Below, piece by piece: positions 35,568-48,100 of a stretch of 64,000 nucleotides of DNA. Location: positions 505,060,792 through 505,124,791 of the forward strand of contig CM046882.1 in the NCBI GenBank assembly GCA_025667525.1, given 5' to 3'. The position numbers and the translations under genes were made by a program. The stretch's first letter is position 1; the number at the start of each line of letters is the position of its first letter. Under the pieces are notes generated by a model. That model ran no database searches. It had not been told where the DNA came from and saw nothing but the letters and a program-made list of their open reading frames with translations. Origin of the DNA: Glebionis coronaria. Taxonomy: Eukaryota; Streptophyta; Magnoliopsida; Asterales; Asteraceae.

Positions 35568-38505
35568 CTACTCCTGAATCTGAGAATATATAAACCTCAT
35601 AAAGTCCATGCTAACATCACTGGTATAATCAACTTCAGGCTTGGTGGTGATCAACTTCTTCAATAATTCTTGTGATAGTGGATACTTCTCACCTATCAAC
35701 AAGTACTCTGCAAACTTTGTAGTGCTAAGATGAAACACACCAATAGTTGAATACAAATGCCACTTCAAGCTACTTAAATCATCCAGATTCAACCAAACTG
35801 GATGATCAACATCATTGGCAAACATTCTTCTAAATGTTGTCCAGATTTTTATTCCATTTATTGATGAAGGAGCTTCAGCCTCATAGACCTTCTTCATCAA
35901 ACTCCACAGAGTTTCCACATCCTCTCTATCCAAGCTGGCAAACAAAGAAACCAAGGAAGTAAAAGTGGGTACCTTATAACCAGCCCTGGTGACTACCCAA
36001 AATCTGACTAAATCTTCTTCATACTTAATGATTGGGTTCTTGAAATCCAAAGGTACAGCAGTAGCTAAGTCAGTGGCCATCAATGGAGAAAGCACCATAT
36101 TCTTCTTCAAAGTAGCTTCAAATGGGTGCAATTGATCAAGTACTGGAAATCTTAACTTGAATCCTTTCTTCACTGGTTTAGGCACAACCAATGCCTTCTT
36201 GATATTTTGCTCTTCCTCTAGCTCTTCCCGTCTCTCCACAGAAAGCATCTTATATGTATTTGCTTCACAAACATACTCCCAAATAGGATAAGCATAATAT
36301 TCTAATTGGTCAAACGAAAGCTTTCTCAATTTGGTGTAAGTCCATCCATTCTGATGGCACCTAAGCATCATGTAGTAAAGCTCTCTCCTAGCTGTCTAGT
36401 TCTTGGACAGTCACCTGTTTTCCCTGTGCTCCAAAATGACTTTGTAATCCTTTTGGACTCTCAATGATATCTCCAGACCCCAAATCTTTTCTGAAAAAGT
36501 CATGTCTGGATTTTCTGTGCAGGCCTCCTCCCATCTAAAATACATTGTAGACACATGAGGCATATTAAAATCTACCTGCATTTTCAACTCTCTAAGCTTT
36601 TCCCTTGCAAGCTCATCTTCCTCATACTCCAATTTTTCTGGTTTCTTCCAAAATAATATTAGAACCATGATCAATTCCTTCTTCTTCATCACCAGAACCA
36701 ACTTGTTCATCACTCTAAGATTCTAATGAAAGAATCTGAGCTTCAATAGCACCTTTCCCAAGCCCCTTCTTCTCTTGCTCATGAATTTGTTGAGCTAACA
36801 TAGCATCAACCTTTTGATGGGCTGCATCCTTGGGAACATCCTCTTGTAACAATAGCTTTGCCCTTATCTAATGGATCAATAAGAGGAAAAGTAGTGGGTG
36901 TTACCTGTGTGGAAGGCTCCTTGATCATAAATGGTGGTTGGGATACGCCAGTTACACCAGGGATCCTGTTAGCATTTGAAATAGGCGTGTCAGCGTTCAA
37001 ATTGCCTTTGTTAGCGGCTGATAGTCCACTTGCTTGTAGCATCATTTCAGTAGAAGACTGCTTCATAGGAGTAATCAAAGAGGTAGTAGCTTGTTCTTTT
37101 AAACCTGTAAGCGCCTGAGCTACCTCCTTTGTCCCATACGAACCTTCATGGGACCCTTTATCACTCACATTGAAGGGTTCAGTAGGTGCTTCCTCCCCTT
37201 TGTAAGAATCATCTTCAAAGGACAACACCATAGCTCTCCTTTTCCTTGAACCAACAGCTTCTAGAACAACTATCCTCTCCCTCAATTGATTGAGTTCAAG
37301 GCCTTGGTCAGTGACTTTTTGTACAAGTTCCACATTGGAATTTTGTAATCCAATGCAGATAGCCGTCAATTCTATAAGAGATAGTGGTTGCAGACTGCCC
37401 TCTTCCAAACTTGAGATTTAACTCCTCAACATGGATTCATCATGCAAAATTCTCTCAGCATCATGGCTAGGACCACTAGAGGAGAATACTCCAGTAGTCG
37501 TTTGTCTTTTCTCTAGGAGAAAATCAATAGGTTCAGATGAGGAGGTGAAATAGTGAACATGTATTTGGGGTGGTGAGGTGACAGCGAGTGAAATGGGTGT
37601 GTCAGCGGCTGAAACGTGAGTGTCAACGGCTGATGCAGGGGGTTAAGGTTCATTGGATCAACTTGGTGGGGTGAAGGTGGTTATTGTTCTTGGACAGGTT
37701 CAGGTTCAGGGTGAGACTGTGTGTTTTGAGCTGCTTCAATAACAACCAACATGGGAGGGGTTAAAGGTAAGGGTCTGAATGGTTGTGTGTTCATGGACAG
37801 AAAAAGTTTAGATTTTTTAGTAGGGATCATAAAAAATCTGTCATGATCCCTACGACAATAACCTTGTTGCTCAAAAACCATTTGTAAAAACCTAGGGTAC
37901 GCAAGAGTCATCTTGGTACCCTTGTTGTGCAACATGCCCTCAAAAATCATATGTGAAAAATTATATTTTTTCCTAATGGCCATACAAACAAGAATACAAC
38001 CAAATGATCGATTGATTTCATTGAAGGATGAGCAGTTAGGACTAAGACATTATTGGAGGACATGTATTAAGAACTTCTAGGTTGGGGAAATTGTTGTTTT
38101 GAATATTTATTAATTTTTCCCTTTGGGGAAAAATCATACCCAAGCCTCTAAGTCCTTCCTCTAACTGATCATTAGGAAGGGTAGTTACACCATCAGCATC
38201 ATCAAGCTGCAAAGCTTGACAAATAAGTGCTTCAGTAACTACCCATTTTGTCCCATGAACAGTCCCTAATTATGTAATCACTCCATTAACTGTTTCATAA
38301 CTGACAGTGTTACAAAATTGTTTAATGTGTGTGATAGGAATGAGTAGAGCATGGGTGAAAGCATACCTTAGATTAGAAGCCAAGAGATACTCTATCATCC
38401 AGTATACTAGGGATGATGATCAAGATCAACTACAAGATAAGCAATCATGTTGTGTTGATCCCTGAATCCCAAAGTAGCACCAGCAGGTTCAAAAAATGGA
38501 GCCAT
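35568..38505 (-). pseudogene. S1 env-like third ORF, broken
   Basis: The ATG at 38505 opens MAPFFEPAGATLGFRDQHNM followed by IAYL. Fragments in three frames follow: about 37983-37681 (KYNFSHMIFEGMLHNKGTK, YPRFLQMVFEQQG, FMIPTKKSKLF), 37408-36806 (a possible coiled region, then Ser/Ala heptads), 36713-36411 and 36371-35568 (the last two in one frame split by a stop). This arrangement matches an uncharacterised ORF repeatedly found next to sirevirus-type Copia elements in Asteraceae, sometimes called env-like; no signal peptide or clear membrane segment is seen, so an envelope role is not supported here. Linkers contain the 21-bp repeats (36967-37021, 37579-37633). Confidence 0.75.
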
Positions 38506-39677
38506 GAAAACTGTTTGTGAAAGGTTAGGATGAATGAAAATGAAGATGTATGGTTATGGATAAAATATGAGACAAATATGCAAGTTACCCTGTTTAAAAC
38601 AGTATGAGCCGTATATATAGGTGATAAGCTAAGTTACTAATGGTTGAAAAAGAGGTAAGTTATTCAAAAAGTAATGATTAAAATATTGAAAAACAATAAC
38701 TTATCTCTTAGCTTTTAAAGAAATTACCAAATCCATCAAATTACGGCCTAAAATATCACAAAAGTAACAGCTAGGTAGGACCCAATGTTCTTCAACGGTC
38801 AAAATATTAGTGTCAGCGGGTAACAGCTATATTTTGTCAGCGTGTAAATTTGTCATGTCAGCGTTTGAAAATGTGCTTGTCAGCGGATGAACCACTATGT
38901 GTCAACGACCAAAAATAAAAAGACCTTAACCAAGAGGTTTACCCTAATGAAGATAACTCATCTCTGACACAGACTGAAATTAGCATTCTCTGTCCAATTC
39001 TACACACTTGCATAAGCAAGATAGACATAAATGTCTTCAAGTGAACCTTGCTAAAGTAAGCCTATTTTTAGTTACACTAAGTCTCTCAACCAACCAATCC
39101 CAATTCTATGCCAAAAAGTCTTGGCAACATGCACAGTTATATCAACTTTGCATGCTACAGTGCCTCAAGGTTTAGAAATTCCAACAATGCTTAAAAAGAA
39201 ATGTCTTCATTATTCCTAACCCCTACTCGCCAGTGGACACAATATAGTATTGTGATAAGAGCACTCTAAAAGTACCCAAAGACCTAACGGTTTCCAAAAC
39301 CTCCGCTTCAACTTACACAGGTTGCAAAAGAAATATATATGACAAATTTTAATTTCAAGACAAGAATGTAAACATTCTAACCATCATAAATAAATATTCT
39401 TCATATCCTTGAAGTCCATAAGCAAGTATGTATCCTATTGCACAATGCTCAACCTGCTTGCATGATTAGATGAAAAACCACAAAAACTAACATAGGCTGT
39501 CAGCGACTTCTTTCCACGTGTCAGCGGATAAAATGCCTTTGTCAGCGTTAGAAAATTTACTGGAAAATCTAACACATTTACATGGAGTAATAACAATGCA
39601 TATCCTGTACATACTATACAATGAACCTAAAAACACATATTTTATTGATTGATCATTCCAATACTTGTTACCAAGTA
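38506..39677 (-). other. S1 spacer between RNase H and env-like ORF
   Basis: No gene is seen. It holds two clusters of the 21-bp repeat: cores at 38811, 38835, 38856, 38878, 38900 and at 39498, 39519, 39540. Confidence 0.7.
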
Positions 39678-40228
39678 CTAGAACCTCCCAACATCAAAAC
39701 GTTTAGTCAAAAGATCAGCCACATTATTCTCTGTGTCTACTCTCTCTGGATGTATTAAACCTTTTTGAAAACAATCTCTTATAAAATAATGCTTGATTTC
39801 TATGTGTTTAGTTTTAGAATGATGTACCGGATTTTTAATAATGCAAAGTGTACTGTTATTATCCACAAAAATCTTGGTATGCATAAAATTGTACCCATAA
39901 TCCAAAAGCTAATTTTGAATCCATAGCACTTGCCTACAACATGCAGCAGCAGCTACATACTCAGCCTCAGTTGTTGAACTGGCCACAACTATTTGTTTCT
40001 TTCATTATCAAGAGATAAGTCTACTTCCAAGAAATTGACATCCACCAGTTGTGGATTTCCTATCAAGATTATCACCTCCATAATCACTATCTGAATAGCC
40101 AATAAGCTCCAAAGGAGACTCTCTAGGATACCACAATCCCAGTGTGGGAAAGCATCTAAGGTACCTAAAAATCCTTTTAACTGCATGAAGGTGACATTCC
40201 TTAGGAGTCACTTGATGACGTGCACATG
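39678..40228 (-). pseudogene. S1 RNase H
   Basis: Continues RT from the other side of E2: RHQVTPKECHLHAVKRIFRY, GYSDSDYGGDNLDRKSTTGG (first catalytic Asp), then, past breaks near 40000, the frame with KIFVDNNSTLCIIKNPVHHS and ADLLTKRFDVGRF. A frame change and stops lie between 39905 and 40008. The last five bases (ACATG, 40224-40228) are the E2 target duplication. Confidence 0.88.
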
Positions 40229-41922
40229 TGATAGGTGTGAAAACACCCATCCTTTTACCACTTAGTTACAATAATAACCAATCCAAAACGTGTATTTTAT
40301 GTCGTAAATGTCGGAATTATGCGTGGTTTGTGTTTTTGTTGTGATTTAGGATCAAATTGTGAAAAGGGGAGAAAACATGGGCTTTCACGGGCTTTTATCG
40401 AAGAAAAAGACTAAAGACGAAGTCAAGAGATCAAGAGTGCAAAAACATTAGAAGTCCAAGGCCTATTCTGAAGATCTATCGAAGAACAAGTCTAAAGACG
40501 GAAGTTTAATAAAGCCGAAGAACTCAAGTCTAATAAATGAAGAAATTATAAGACGAGTTCAAATAATCCCGAGACAAAGTAAAAAAAAAGTCAAAGAATT
40601 AAGAAGTCGAGAAAGACGAGGAATTAAAAGGCGAGAACGAGAAAGAGAAAGAAAGAAGGAAGCAACACATGCACTCCTCCTCTCCTCCTATATAACCCCT
40701 CCTAATATGTCATTAGGAGGTGTTAGTCATTTAGGAGTAGTTAGATTAGTTTAGGAGTAGGTAATTTTCTCTCTCTAGTTTTTTCACTTTCTCTCTCTAG
40801 TTTTTCTTTCAAGTTTTAATCTTTAATCTTTAATCTTGTACTTTTGAATCTTTAATCTTAATCTTATTTCAAGCTTTTTACAATCTTCTCATTCTACATT
40901 TCTTGATCTTTTGCTTATCTTGAATCCGAAAGTTTTATACTTTTTGCTTAATTTTGATGTTTGATTAAAAAGTTCATCTTTTTGTTTCCATCTAGGCTTG
41001 TATACGATTTAAGCAATAAGTTTGACAATCTTATTGGCTTATTTTGTATGTAGCTTATTCGTTTTAAAGTTTTCTTAAAAGTTTATCTTTTTAAATTTTA
41101 TTTTATAAAGTTATTTATTTTGTGTCTTGAAAGTTTTCAAATTTGTGTCTTATTTTATCCGTATTATTATTGATTTTGTAAAGTTTTGATTTGTGCTTAT
41201 TCAAGTTAGCTTATTGGTTTTGCTTATTGCAAAATTTCAGTCCATAAGAATGAGGTATTAGGATTCCGGAAGCTTGTTACGATCGCAAAAACCACAAGGG
41301 TTTCTACATTGCGATCGGTATTGTGATACTCCCCCTTATTCAGATCTGGAATTCGGATCTGGGATTCGGATCTGGGATTCCGATCTGGGATTCGGATCTG
41401 GGATTCGGATCTGGGATTCGGATCTGGGATTCGGATCTAGGATTCGGATCTGGGATTCGGATCTGGGATTCGGATCTGGGATTCCGATATGGGATTCGGA
41501 TATGGGATTCGGATCTGGGATTCGGATCTGGGATTCCGATCTGAGATTCCGATCTGGGATTCCGATGGAGTCTTAGTTTTTATGTCTTGTCTTTATTTTC
41601 AAATCAAAATTTTATATTTCCTGCCATTTTCTTAAACTTTATTTTAAATTGTTTTTATTTTAGTTTTATTTTAAGATTGCATTTTATTTAAGTGTTTTTC
41701 TAGTAATTTTCTAGTTTAATTTTTTACCTTGTTTTACTTTTATTATTTGTACCTGTCTTTAATTTGCTTTTAAATACTTTCCGCATTTACTTTTTAATTA
41801 GTTATAGATAATCAACCTTCTTTTTGTTAACCAAAAACGACTGAGTCACACGTTGAACCGGAAATCAATTTGAATTGAATCGAGACGAACAAATTTTTAT
41901 ACTTGGCAAAAACCAGTTATTA
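40229..41922 (+). repeat. E2 5' LTR
   Basis: Starts TGATAGGTGTGAAAAC and ends CCAGTTATTA, three bases before the PBS. It includes a minisatellite at 41341-41566 that is longer than in the 3' copy. TCTCTCTAGTTTTTTCACTTTC and CTTTAATC repeats lie near 40790-40850, and TATATAACCCC at 40690 is a TATA candidate. Confidence 0.9.
41341..41566 (+). repeat. 12-bp minisatellite in E2 5' LTR
   Basis: About 19 copies of GATCTGGGATTC, with variants GATATGGGATTC and CCGATCTGAGATT. An equivalent array in the 3' LTR (50751-50898) has about 12 copies. It produces a spurious WDSDLGFGSGIRI-type open frame. Confidence 0.95.
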
Positions 41923-41925
41923 AAA

Positions 41926-41940
41926 TGGCGCCGCTGCCGG
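41926..41940 (+). promoter_or_regulatory. E2 primer-binding site
   Basis: TGGCGCCGCTGCCGG, the same tRNA-Asp-type PBS as in E1. Confidence 0.8.
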
Positions 41941-42142
41941 CTCTTTTCGTGAAGATTAACGGTTTTTTTGTGAGAGACGCGTTGGATTTTGGGATCCGTT
42001 CACCCGTGAACGTTATTTTTGTGTCAAAAATCCATAAAAATAAAAAATTTCAAAAATCCAAAAACATTTGAAAAATCATAAAAGCATTTCTTTTCGAAAG
42101 TTTTGCACCAAAAATATTCTTCTTGCTTATCTATTGTTCTTA

Positions 42143-43681
42143 ATGGATTCGTTTGTTGACTGTGTAGGGTGTGGAAGACCATCTTCTGGTAGTCAATCCT
42201 GTCAATGGTGTTCATGCGAACGGTGTGGAATGTATATCCCTAATTGCGAATATGGTCGTTGTCTATCGTGCAATTCGATCAATTCATACTTCAATTCATT
42301 CTTCTCTTCTAATGACACTATTTCACCCTCTCCTATATATGACGATCCATATCAACAAAATGCACCGGGTTTTCCTCAATACCCGTATTGCAACAACTGT
42401 GGGGGCCCTCACGATACTTCTTATTGTCAGCCAATGAATTATTATGAGCCAAATCCGTGTCCTCGTTTTTCTTCACCGATGGATTATTATGAACCAAATC
42501 CGTGTCCTAATTCTTCTCAACCGATGAATTACTATGAGCCACATACGTGCTATAATTCCGGTTTTCAAAATTTTGAGCCCCCACAATACACCCTCGATCA
42601 TCAACCTTCTGTTGGAATGTCTGAAGAAGAACGAGCCAATTTTTTGAATACACTTCAATACGTTCAACAAGAATTAGCTAGCATACGCGAAGCAAGGGAG
42701 GAGGAAAAGCGACAGCAACAAGAACAAGTATCTAATCTTAGTGATTATACTCCTCCTCTTGTGCGTCCATACTACTATTATGATGATGACGAGGATGACA
42801 TCTATGAACTCAACCCATCTTCTGAGATTACTACTCCTACTCTTGATATCCCTAATGCGTCTAAGGATAGTGATATATCGAGTGAGATTAGTGATTTTGG
42901 TCTTGATAAATTCTTTGATGGGGTTTGTGATACACTGAATTTTGTGGAGCTTACGGAAGAGGTCGATCTTAATGATGATGATTTTTCTCCATGCTATGAG
43001 AATTTCACTTTTGAAATTTCTCCTTCTCCTCCGGGCGATGAAGGTGATGTTGATTTATTCTCTCCGACTTACGAGAAGTTCACCACTGAACTTGATCTTG
43101 TAGATGAGGTGGAAGACATTATTCTTCGCGACAAATTACTGAAAGTCCATCTTCTTATTGCTAAAATTGAAGCGTTGAATTCTGCTCCTATTTTTGAGCC
43201 TTTACCTCCGTCTATTACTTCAGTTGAGAATAATGATACAGCTATGGAGGAAATCGACATTTTCTCAATACCTCCGGGTATTGATGATGATGACACGGAG
43301 GGGGATATTCTTTTTGATAATTTGCTGCATGAAGATATTGTCCCAAGTCCCTCTCCCGAGCACCTTTCATCCACTCCTTTAGAGACCATTACGGAGGATG
43401 AGTGCTTTGACCCGGGAGGTGCCATTAATTATTTTATGATTGATAACCTTACGGCTTTGCCGCTTTCTGAGCATCAATTGTCTTTGGGGGATAACAATCT
43501 GCTTACTTTACCCACCCCACCTCCCATGGATCATGATTTCACATACTTTTCGTATGTTGAAAGGACTTTTCTACCCTTCAAGACTTATCCTCCAGCCTCC
43601 CATGTTGTATTTTCCTCCGAGAACGAGGACAAGGTCTTTGATCCCGGTATTACATTTGAGGCTTCCCCATGGACCATTTAA
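42143..43681 (+). CDS. E2 ORF: 512-residue Cys-rich/acidic protein replacing gag-pol
   Basis: The ATG at 42143 (MDSFVDCVGCGRP) is the first ATG of an intact frame; the frame extends slightly upstream without an ATG. Residues 1-50 hold about 10 Cys in pairs (CVGC, CQWCSCERC, CEYGRCLSC), suggesting metal binding. At about 92-106 CNNCGGPHDTSYC matches the C-x2-C-x3-H-x4-C knuckle of the E1 Gag. Three imperfect MNYYEPNPC repeats follow, then a short coiled stretch (EERANFLNTLQYVQQELASI) and a long Asp/Glu-rich, low-complexity region with FDPG motifs near 459 and 500. No protease, RT or integrase motif. Not recognised as a known protein; probably a rearranged Gag derivative that may act in RNA or particle association (inference). 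Confidence 0.75.
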   Translation: MDSFVDCVGCGRPSSGSQSCQWCSCERCGMYIPNCEYGRCLSCNSINSYFNSFFSSNDTISPSPIYDDPYQQNAPGFPQYPYCNNCGGPHDTSYCQPMNYYEPNPCPRFSSPMDYYEPNPCPNSSQPMNYYEPHTCYNSGFQNFEPPQYTLDHQPSVGMSEEERANFLNTLQYVQQELASIREAREEEKRQQQEQVSNLSDYTPPLVRPYYYYDDDEDDIYELNPSSEITTPTLDIPNASKDSDISSEISDFGLDKFFDGVCDTLNFVELTEEVDLNDDDFSPCYENFTFEISPSPPGDEGDVDLFSPTYEKFTTELDLVDEVEDIILRDKLLKVHLLIAKIEALNSAPIFEPLPPSITSVENNDTAMEEIDIFSIPPGIDDDDTEGDILFDNLLHEDIVPSPSPEHLSSTPLETITEDECFDPGGAINYFMIDNLTALPLSEHQLSLGDNNLLTLPTPPPMDHDFTYFSYVERTFLPFKTYPPASHVVFSSENEDKVFDPGITFEASPWTI

Positions 43682-45100
43682 TTCGGGGACGAGTCAGGCT
43701 CGTGACTCGGTTAACAAAAACAAGCGCTTATCGGGAGGCAACCCGATTATCTATCTATCTTTATCTGTTTTTATAATAAGTGTAGGGGGAGACCCTTGTA
43801 TGTGTTTGTTGTCTTCTTTCTTATCATGTGCAAGGATTCGAGCTTTCAAAGATCCATTCTTGATGACTTTTGACGACCCGTGATTCCGTGTACCCGTCTT
43901 CCCGGTTCTATCCAATACTCTTTTGATTCTCTATTTTATATTTATTCAATATTAAAATAGGAATCACTTTAGTTGTCCTTTCCTTAGCAAAATTTAAACA
44001 AAGTGCACAATGTCCTAAGTGTAGGGGAGTTTACTCCCACATGTTTAAACATTGAGGACAATGTTTATATTAAGTGTAGGGGGACTTCTATCGAAGTTAA
44101 GTGGTCTTTTCCTTGCATTTGTCCTCATTTTAACCGGAAAATTGATTTTTCGACATTTTTCAAAATTTTAGATCTATTTTGGCCTAGTAGTTTTTCCTTT
44201 GTTATTGTTATTTACTTTCTTTGCTAGAATAAATTTTTACTAAAATGATTTTAATTTTTCAAAGTCGTGAATATTTTGACTCAACCCAAGTTTACTTATC
44301 TAAGTTTACTCTAGCTAGTATCCTTAACGTGTTTAAGTCAAGTTTTGCTAGGCTTTTATATAGGGAGCTTTAAAACGCGAAAGTCTTAACTCTCACGGGT
44401 TAAGAACAAGAACTTTTCGCAAGTTCCTATAATCGATCCTAGAGAGTCGTTTATCAAGGGAACTTTAAAACGCAAATTCTAAACTTGAAAGAGTCTAAGA
44501 AGATGCAAGATCCTATAGGCGACTCGAAAACCCAAAACTTTGATTTAATTGGCTAAGCGTCCACGAGTCTCATTCCTTGAGATTTTAAACTGTGGAGGAC
44601 GAGAGATGATAGAGTCAATTATAAGTTTGGTATTCTTTCGTGAATTTATGTGAGTTGATTATAAGCCTATTCTCCCATCGCTTGTTAATAAATATATCTG
44701 CAATAAATAAGGTTGTACGATTTGAAAAGTTACTTAGCTTCTAGCCCAAGATCATTTAAAAAGTTGCTCGGTATTAATTAGAGTTCATAGCCAAGGCATA
44801 ACTTATTGAAGCGGGATGCAAAGATTGGCGAGTCCGAAAAGGTCCTAACAAGACACGAGGGCTACATTTTGTTGCTAAAGATCCAAAATTGATGTGAAGA
44901 ATCATTTATCAAAAATCAATATGAAGGATCAAGACACACGACGAAAAGCAAATACTCCTCTAAAGATCATGGAGAAATCTATCTGAAAAGAACCTAGCAA
45001 GGTATGAGGATAAATAGATCCAAGTCTTAAAAGGAGGCGAATCGTTGTATATCAAAGTCGTGGTCCAAAGATGAATAATCTCTCAAAACTTTAAGTGAAG
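43682..45100 (+). other. E2 3' non-coding region with PPT-like repeats
   Basis: No gene is seen. GGGAGGCAACCC at 43734-43745 and three TAAGTGTAGGGG motifs (43777-43791, 44016-44029, 44071-44083) match E1 in order. Stems and homology to E1 continue to 45100 where L4 interrupts. Confidence 0.75.
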
Positions 45101-48100
45101 TGATGAGACTGCTTTTATACATAGTCTCATCGTCCAAATTGGGCTTAAAATGCATTAAATATCATTAAAAATGCCAAATATATGCTCGTGTTTGTTGCTT
45201 GTGTATTTTAGGTACGGATATTGAGGGAATGACAAAAACATCACAACCATCAATCAAAAACGAAAACGGGAAACGAAGCCGCACAATGAACCGGACCCGA
45301 ATCATGAATTTCCAAAGAAGTCCTTGAAGATTTGAAGATTGGCAAGATTGGTCCCTCAACTTTGGAAGACTTGTCAATTTAAACCCTTGTAAAACTCATT
45401 ATTACACATTGGGTCCCTTAATTGACAAGAGTTTGCATGAATAGCCCTTTTACATTGCATTTATTGCAATTTTAGTCCTTATTCAAAGTTGGAAAATATG
45501 CTGTGCCAAAATTGACAAGAGGACAAACTTGTTAACAAAGGAAAAAAGGATTGTTGGCTGTTTAAAACAAAGAGACAAGAGAGAAGGAGTATAGGGACTG
45601 TTTTGGGAAGACAAGCAAACCTCACCCCACCACTCCCAGCTCTCCACGTCACCCCACTCCTATTTTTCACCCAATCACACTACACCTCTCCTCCACGTCA
45701 CACTCCACCCAGGTTTAATTTATTAAACCTGTTTTAAACCCTTTTCCCTCCTTTAACAACTTTTTAAAAAAGTTAATTACCCTAAACCGGATTAAACCAC
45801 CCCCAACTTACCCCATAAACCCTAATTACGCCCATGTATGATTGAGCTCAAAACAAAGGGGTTTTGATTGAAAACTTCCAGATTGCTAATTAGGGTCATT
45901 GTCACCTAAACCCACACCCAAAACTTTAACCCAACCAACTCATGTGACTTGTGGGGACCTCTCCTGCAACGTCACTTTCTTCCCCAAAACCAAAACCCGA
46001 CCAATTGAATGAATGAGATTATGTCCTTGGTCCCAAAGGTTTGTTAAACGTCCCAGATCAAGTTTAAAAACTGGCATATCACTTTCTTCATCAGCAATCA
46101 CATGTGGGCTATGACTTGACCAAAAATTCAAATTATTCAAAGGGCAAAGAAGGAAAATCAGTAGCTTAGGGTTTCACATGTTATTGTTTCTAGATTTTTC
46201 TGTAATGTAGTATAAATATGAGGTGCATGTACCCATATTTCCTTTGTTCCAGTTTTAGCTTTTCTACATTTTGTAATTCCTTTTTAAGAATTAATGAAAG
46301 TTGGTATTTTGTGAGCAAATATAATCCCTTTTTATTGTTTTAAAAGTTGGTGTGTGTTTGAAAAGCTAGCTGAGTTCCAAATTTGATTGTTAAAATACTT
46401 GGTTGAAAGAGTTTTCAAAAAGCATTTTAAAAGTTTCTGAAAATCCGTTTTCTTGGTTAGCAATCTGGTTCAAAGTCCACATAGGTTGTTTTATTTGGGC
46501 TCCTATATGAACATTGAACCTTGATATCTTGTGGATATCAAGATTCAGTGGGTATAGAGTTTGGGTAAAAGGCCTACTGAGGTGAAAACCTTTTGCTTGT
46601 TTTGACCCATTTGTTCTAACCCTTAATATCTCAAAAGCTACAAGCTTTAAGCTTGTAGCATTTGAAATTTGAAGTTTATCTCCTGGTTTTGTGGTGATTT
46701 TGCAGGGAAGAAATCATTTCATCACATTTTTACCAAGATTGGTGGTCTTGTACTTTATCAAGCAACCTCATTCATCCAAGGACCCCTGGCTTGCCTAGTT
46801 GTTGGTTTAAGTTCAGGGGAGCTTAGCTGACCCTCACTAGGATGTAAAGTGAGGGAGGTGCTCATTCTCTTCCCTTTCTCATTTTTCTTTCTTATTTTTA
46901 CTGAAAATCTCCTTGCAATTTGATTTTGCATGAATCTGATTTGATTTGATTGTTTCCTGTTCTATTTGGCTTAAAAAGTGTGTTTATGCATGATTAGATA
47001 ACTTGGAATCTAATTGGTTAAGTTTTGAAAACATTTTATGTGTTAAAGTTTGAAATCAGCAAGTTTAATACGGGTTTTAAAATTATTTTGAGAAGTGCAA
47101 ATGATTTGAAACATGTTTAAATCCACTCCTTTTGTTAGCTTTGTGTTATATCAATTGTTTGAGTGCAATTTGGTAAGTTTTGTAAGAAGTTGTATGCAAA
47201 AATTTTGAAAACCTAGCTTATAAATCTGGCATAGCTAAAACATGCATGATTTTGTAAGTTTTTGCTAGTCTAATCTCATAGCTTGTTAGGAATTAAGCTA
47301 AGTTAGGATTAGAGTGTGATTTGGGGAAGTTGTTGAGTGACTTGAGTGAGATTTGGTCAACCAAAACTCACTCAAGTGCACATTGCATCAGCAAGTGCCC
47401 CCAACAGCACCCTAGACCTACATCAGTAACTGAATAGGGCATGTGTGCTTGATTTTTGTGTGTTAAATTGGTGTTATCTTGTATATTGTGACTCCCCACA
47501 ACCCAACTGGTTGTGGGGGTGCCTTGTCTTGCCAAAACGACCAACAAACCTCCAAGAACAAGCCCCTCTTGTTCTATCTTCACAAGTGAAAATACACACT
47601 TTTGTGTGTTCATCAGTTACTGTAACAAAGTGGGTATCTGGGCACGTTTTTGACTCATTTGGTTAAAATTCTAGCTTGATTGTTATTAAGATTGTGTTTT
47701 AGAGTAAGTTAAGGTTACTGTATTTGAGTTTTAAAATTTTTTTTAAAAAAAAGTTTTTTACAAAAAAGGACGTGGCCAGGACTCGAACCTGCGCCACTCC
47801 TCTCACACACAAACGTGATAACCAGTTGCCCTAGGGTCTTTGACTGGTTATCACTTGGTTAGTTAATTATTTAAGGGGTGTGTCTTTTTAGCTTATTAAA
47901 CCAAACATCTTATTAATAAGCTGTTTCCAGCTTATTCTTATTAGATTTTTACTAGTTTGTATTTTTCCCTTGTTCTTTATTAGGTTTAGGACTTTTTGGG
48001 TTAAAAAGTTTATTTTTCACGTGATTAGTTTATTTATTAGGATTATTTTAAGTTTTATTTTTAGAAAGTAAATAAAAAATAGGAAAAAGTGTTTTAAAAA

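Noticed and set aside
41341..41566. CRISPR-like regular repeats
   Set aside because: The unit is 12 bp head to tail with no unique spacers, in an LTR of a plant element. The 21-bp S1 repeat also has only 8-bp spacers and lies in coding DNA, and no cas genes exist here.
41274..41576. Open frames reading SGIRIWDSDLGF-type repeats (also at 50686-50910)
   Set aside because: They are translations of the 12-bp minisatellite in the E2 LTRs and differ in unit number between the two LTRs; no start context or conservation supports a protein.
47770..47852. Functional tRNA gene
   Set aside because: Box B is perfect, but box A is weak and no normal anticodon arm or acceptor stem was recognised.
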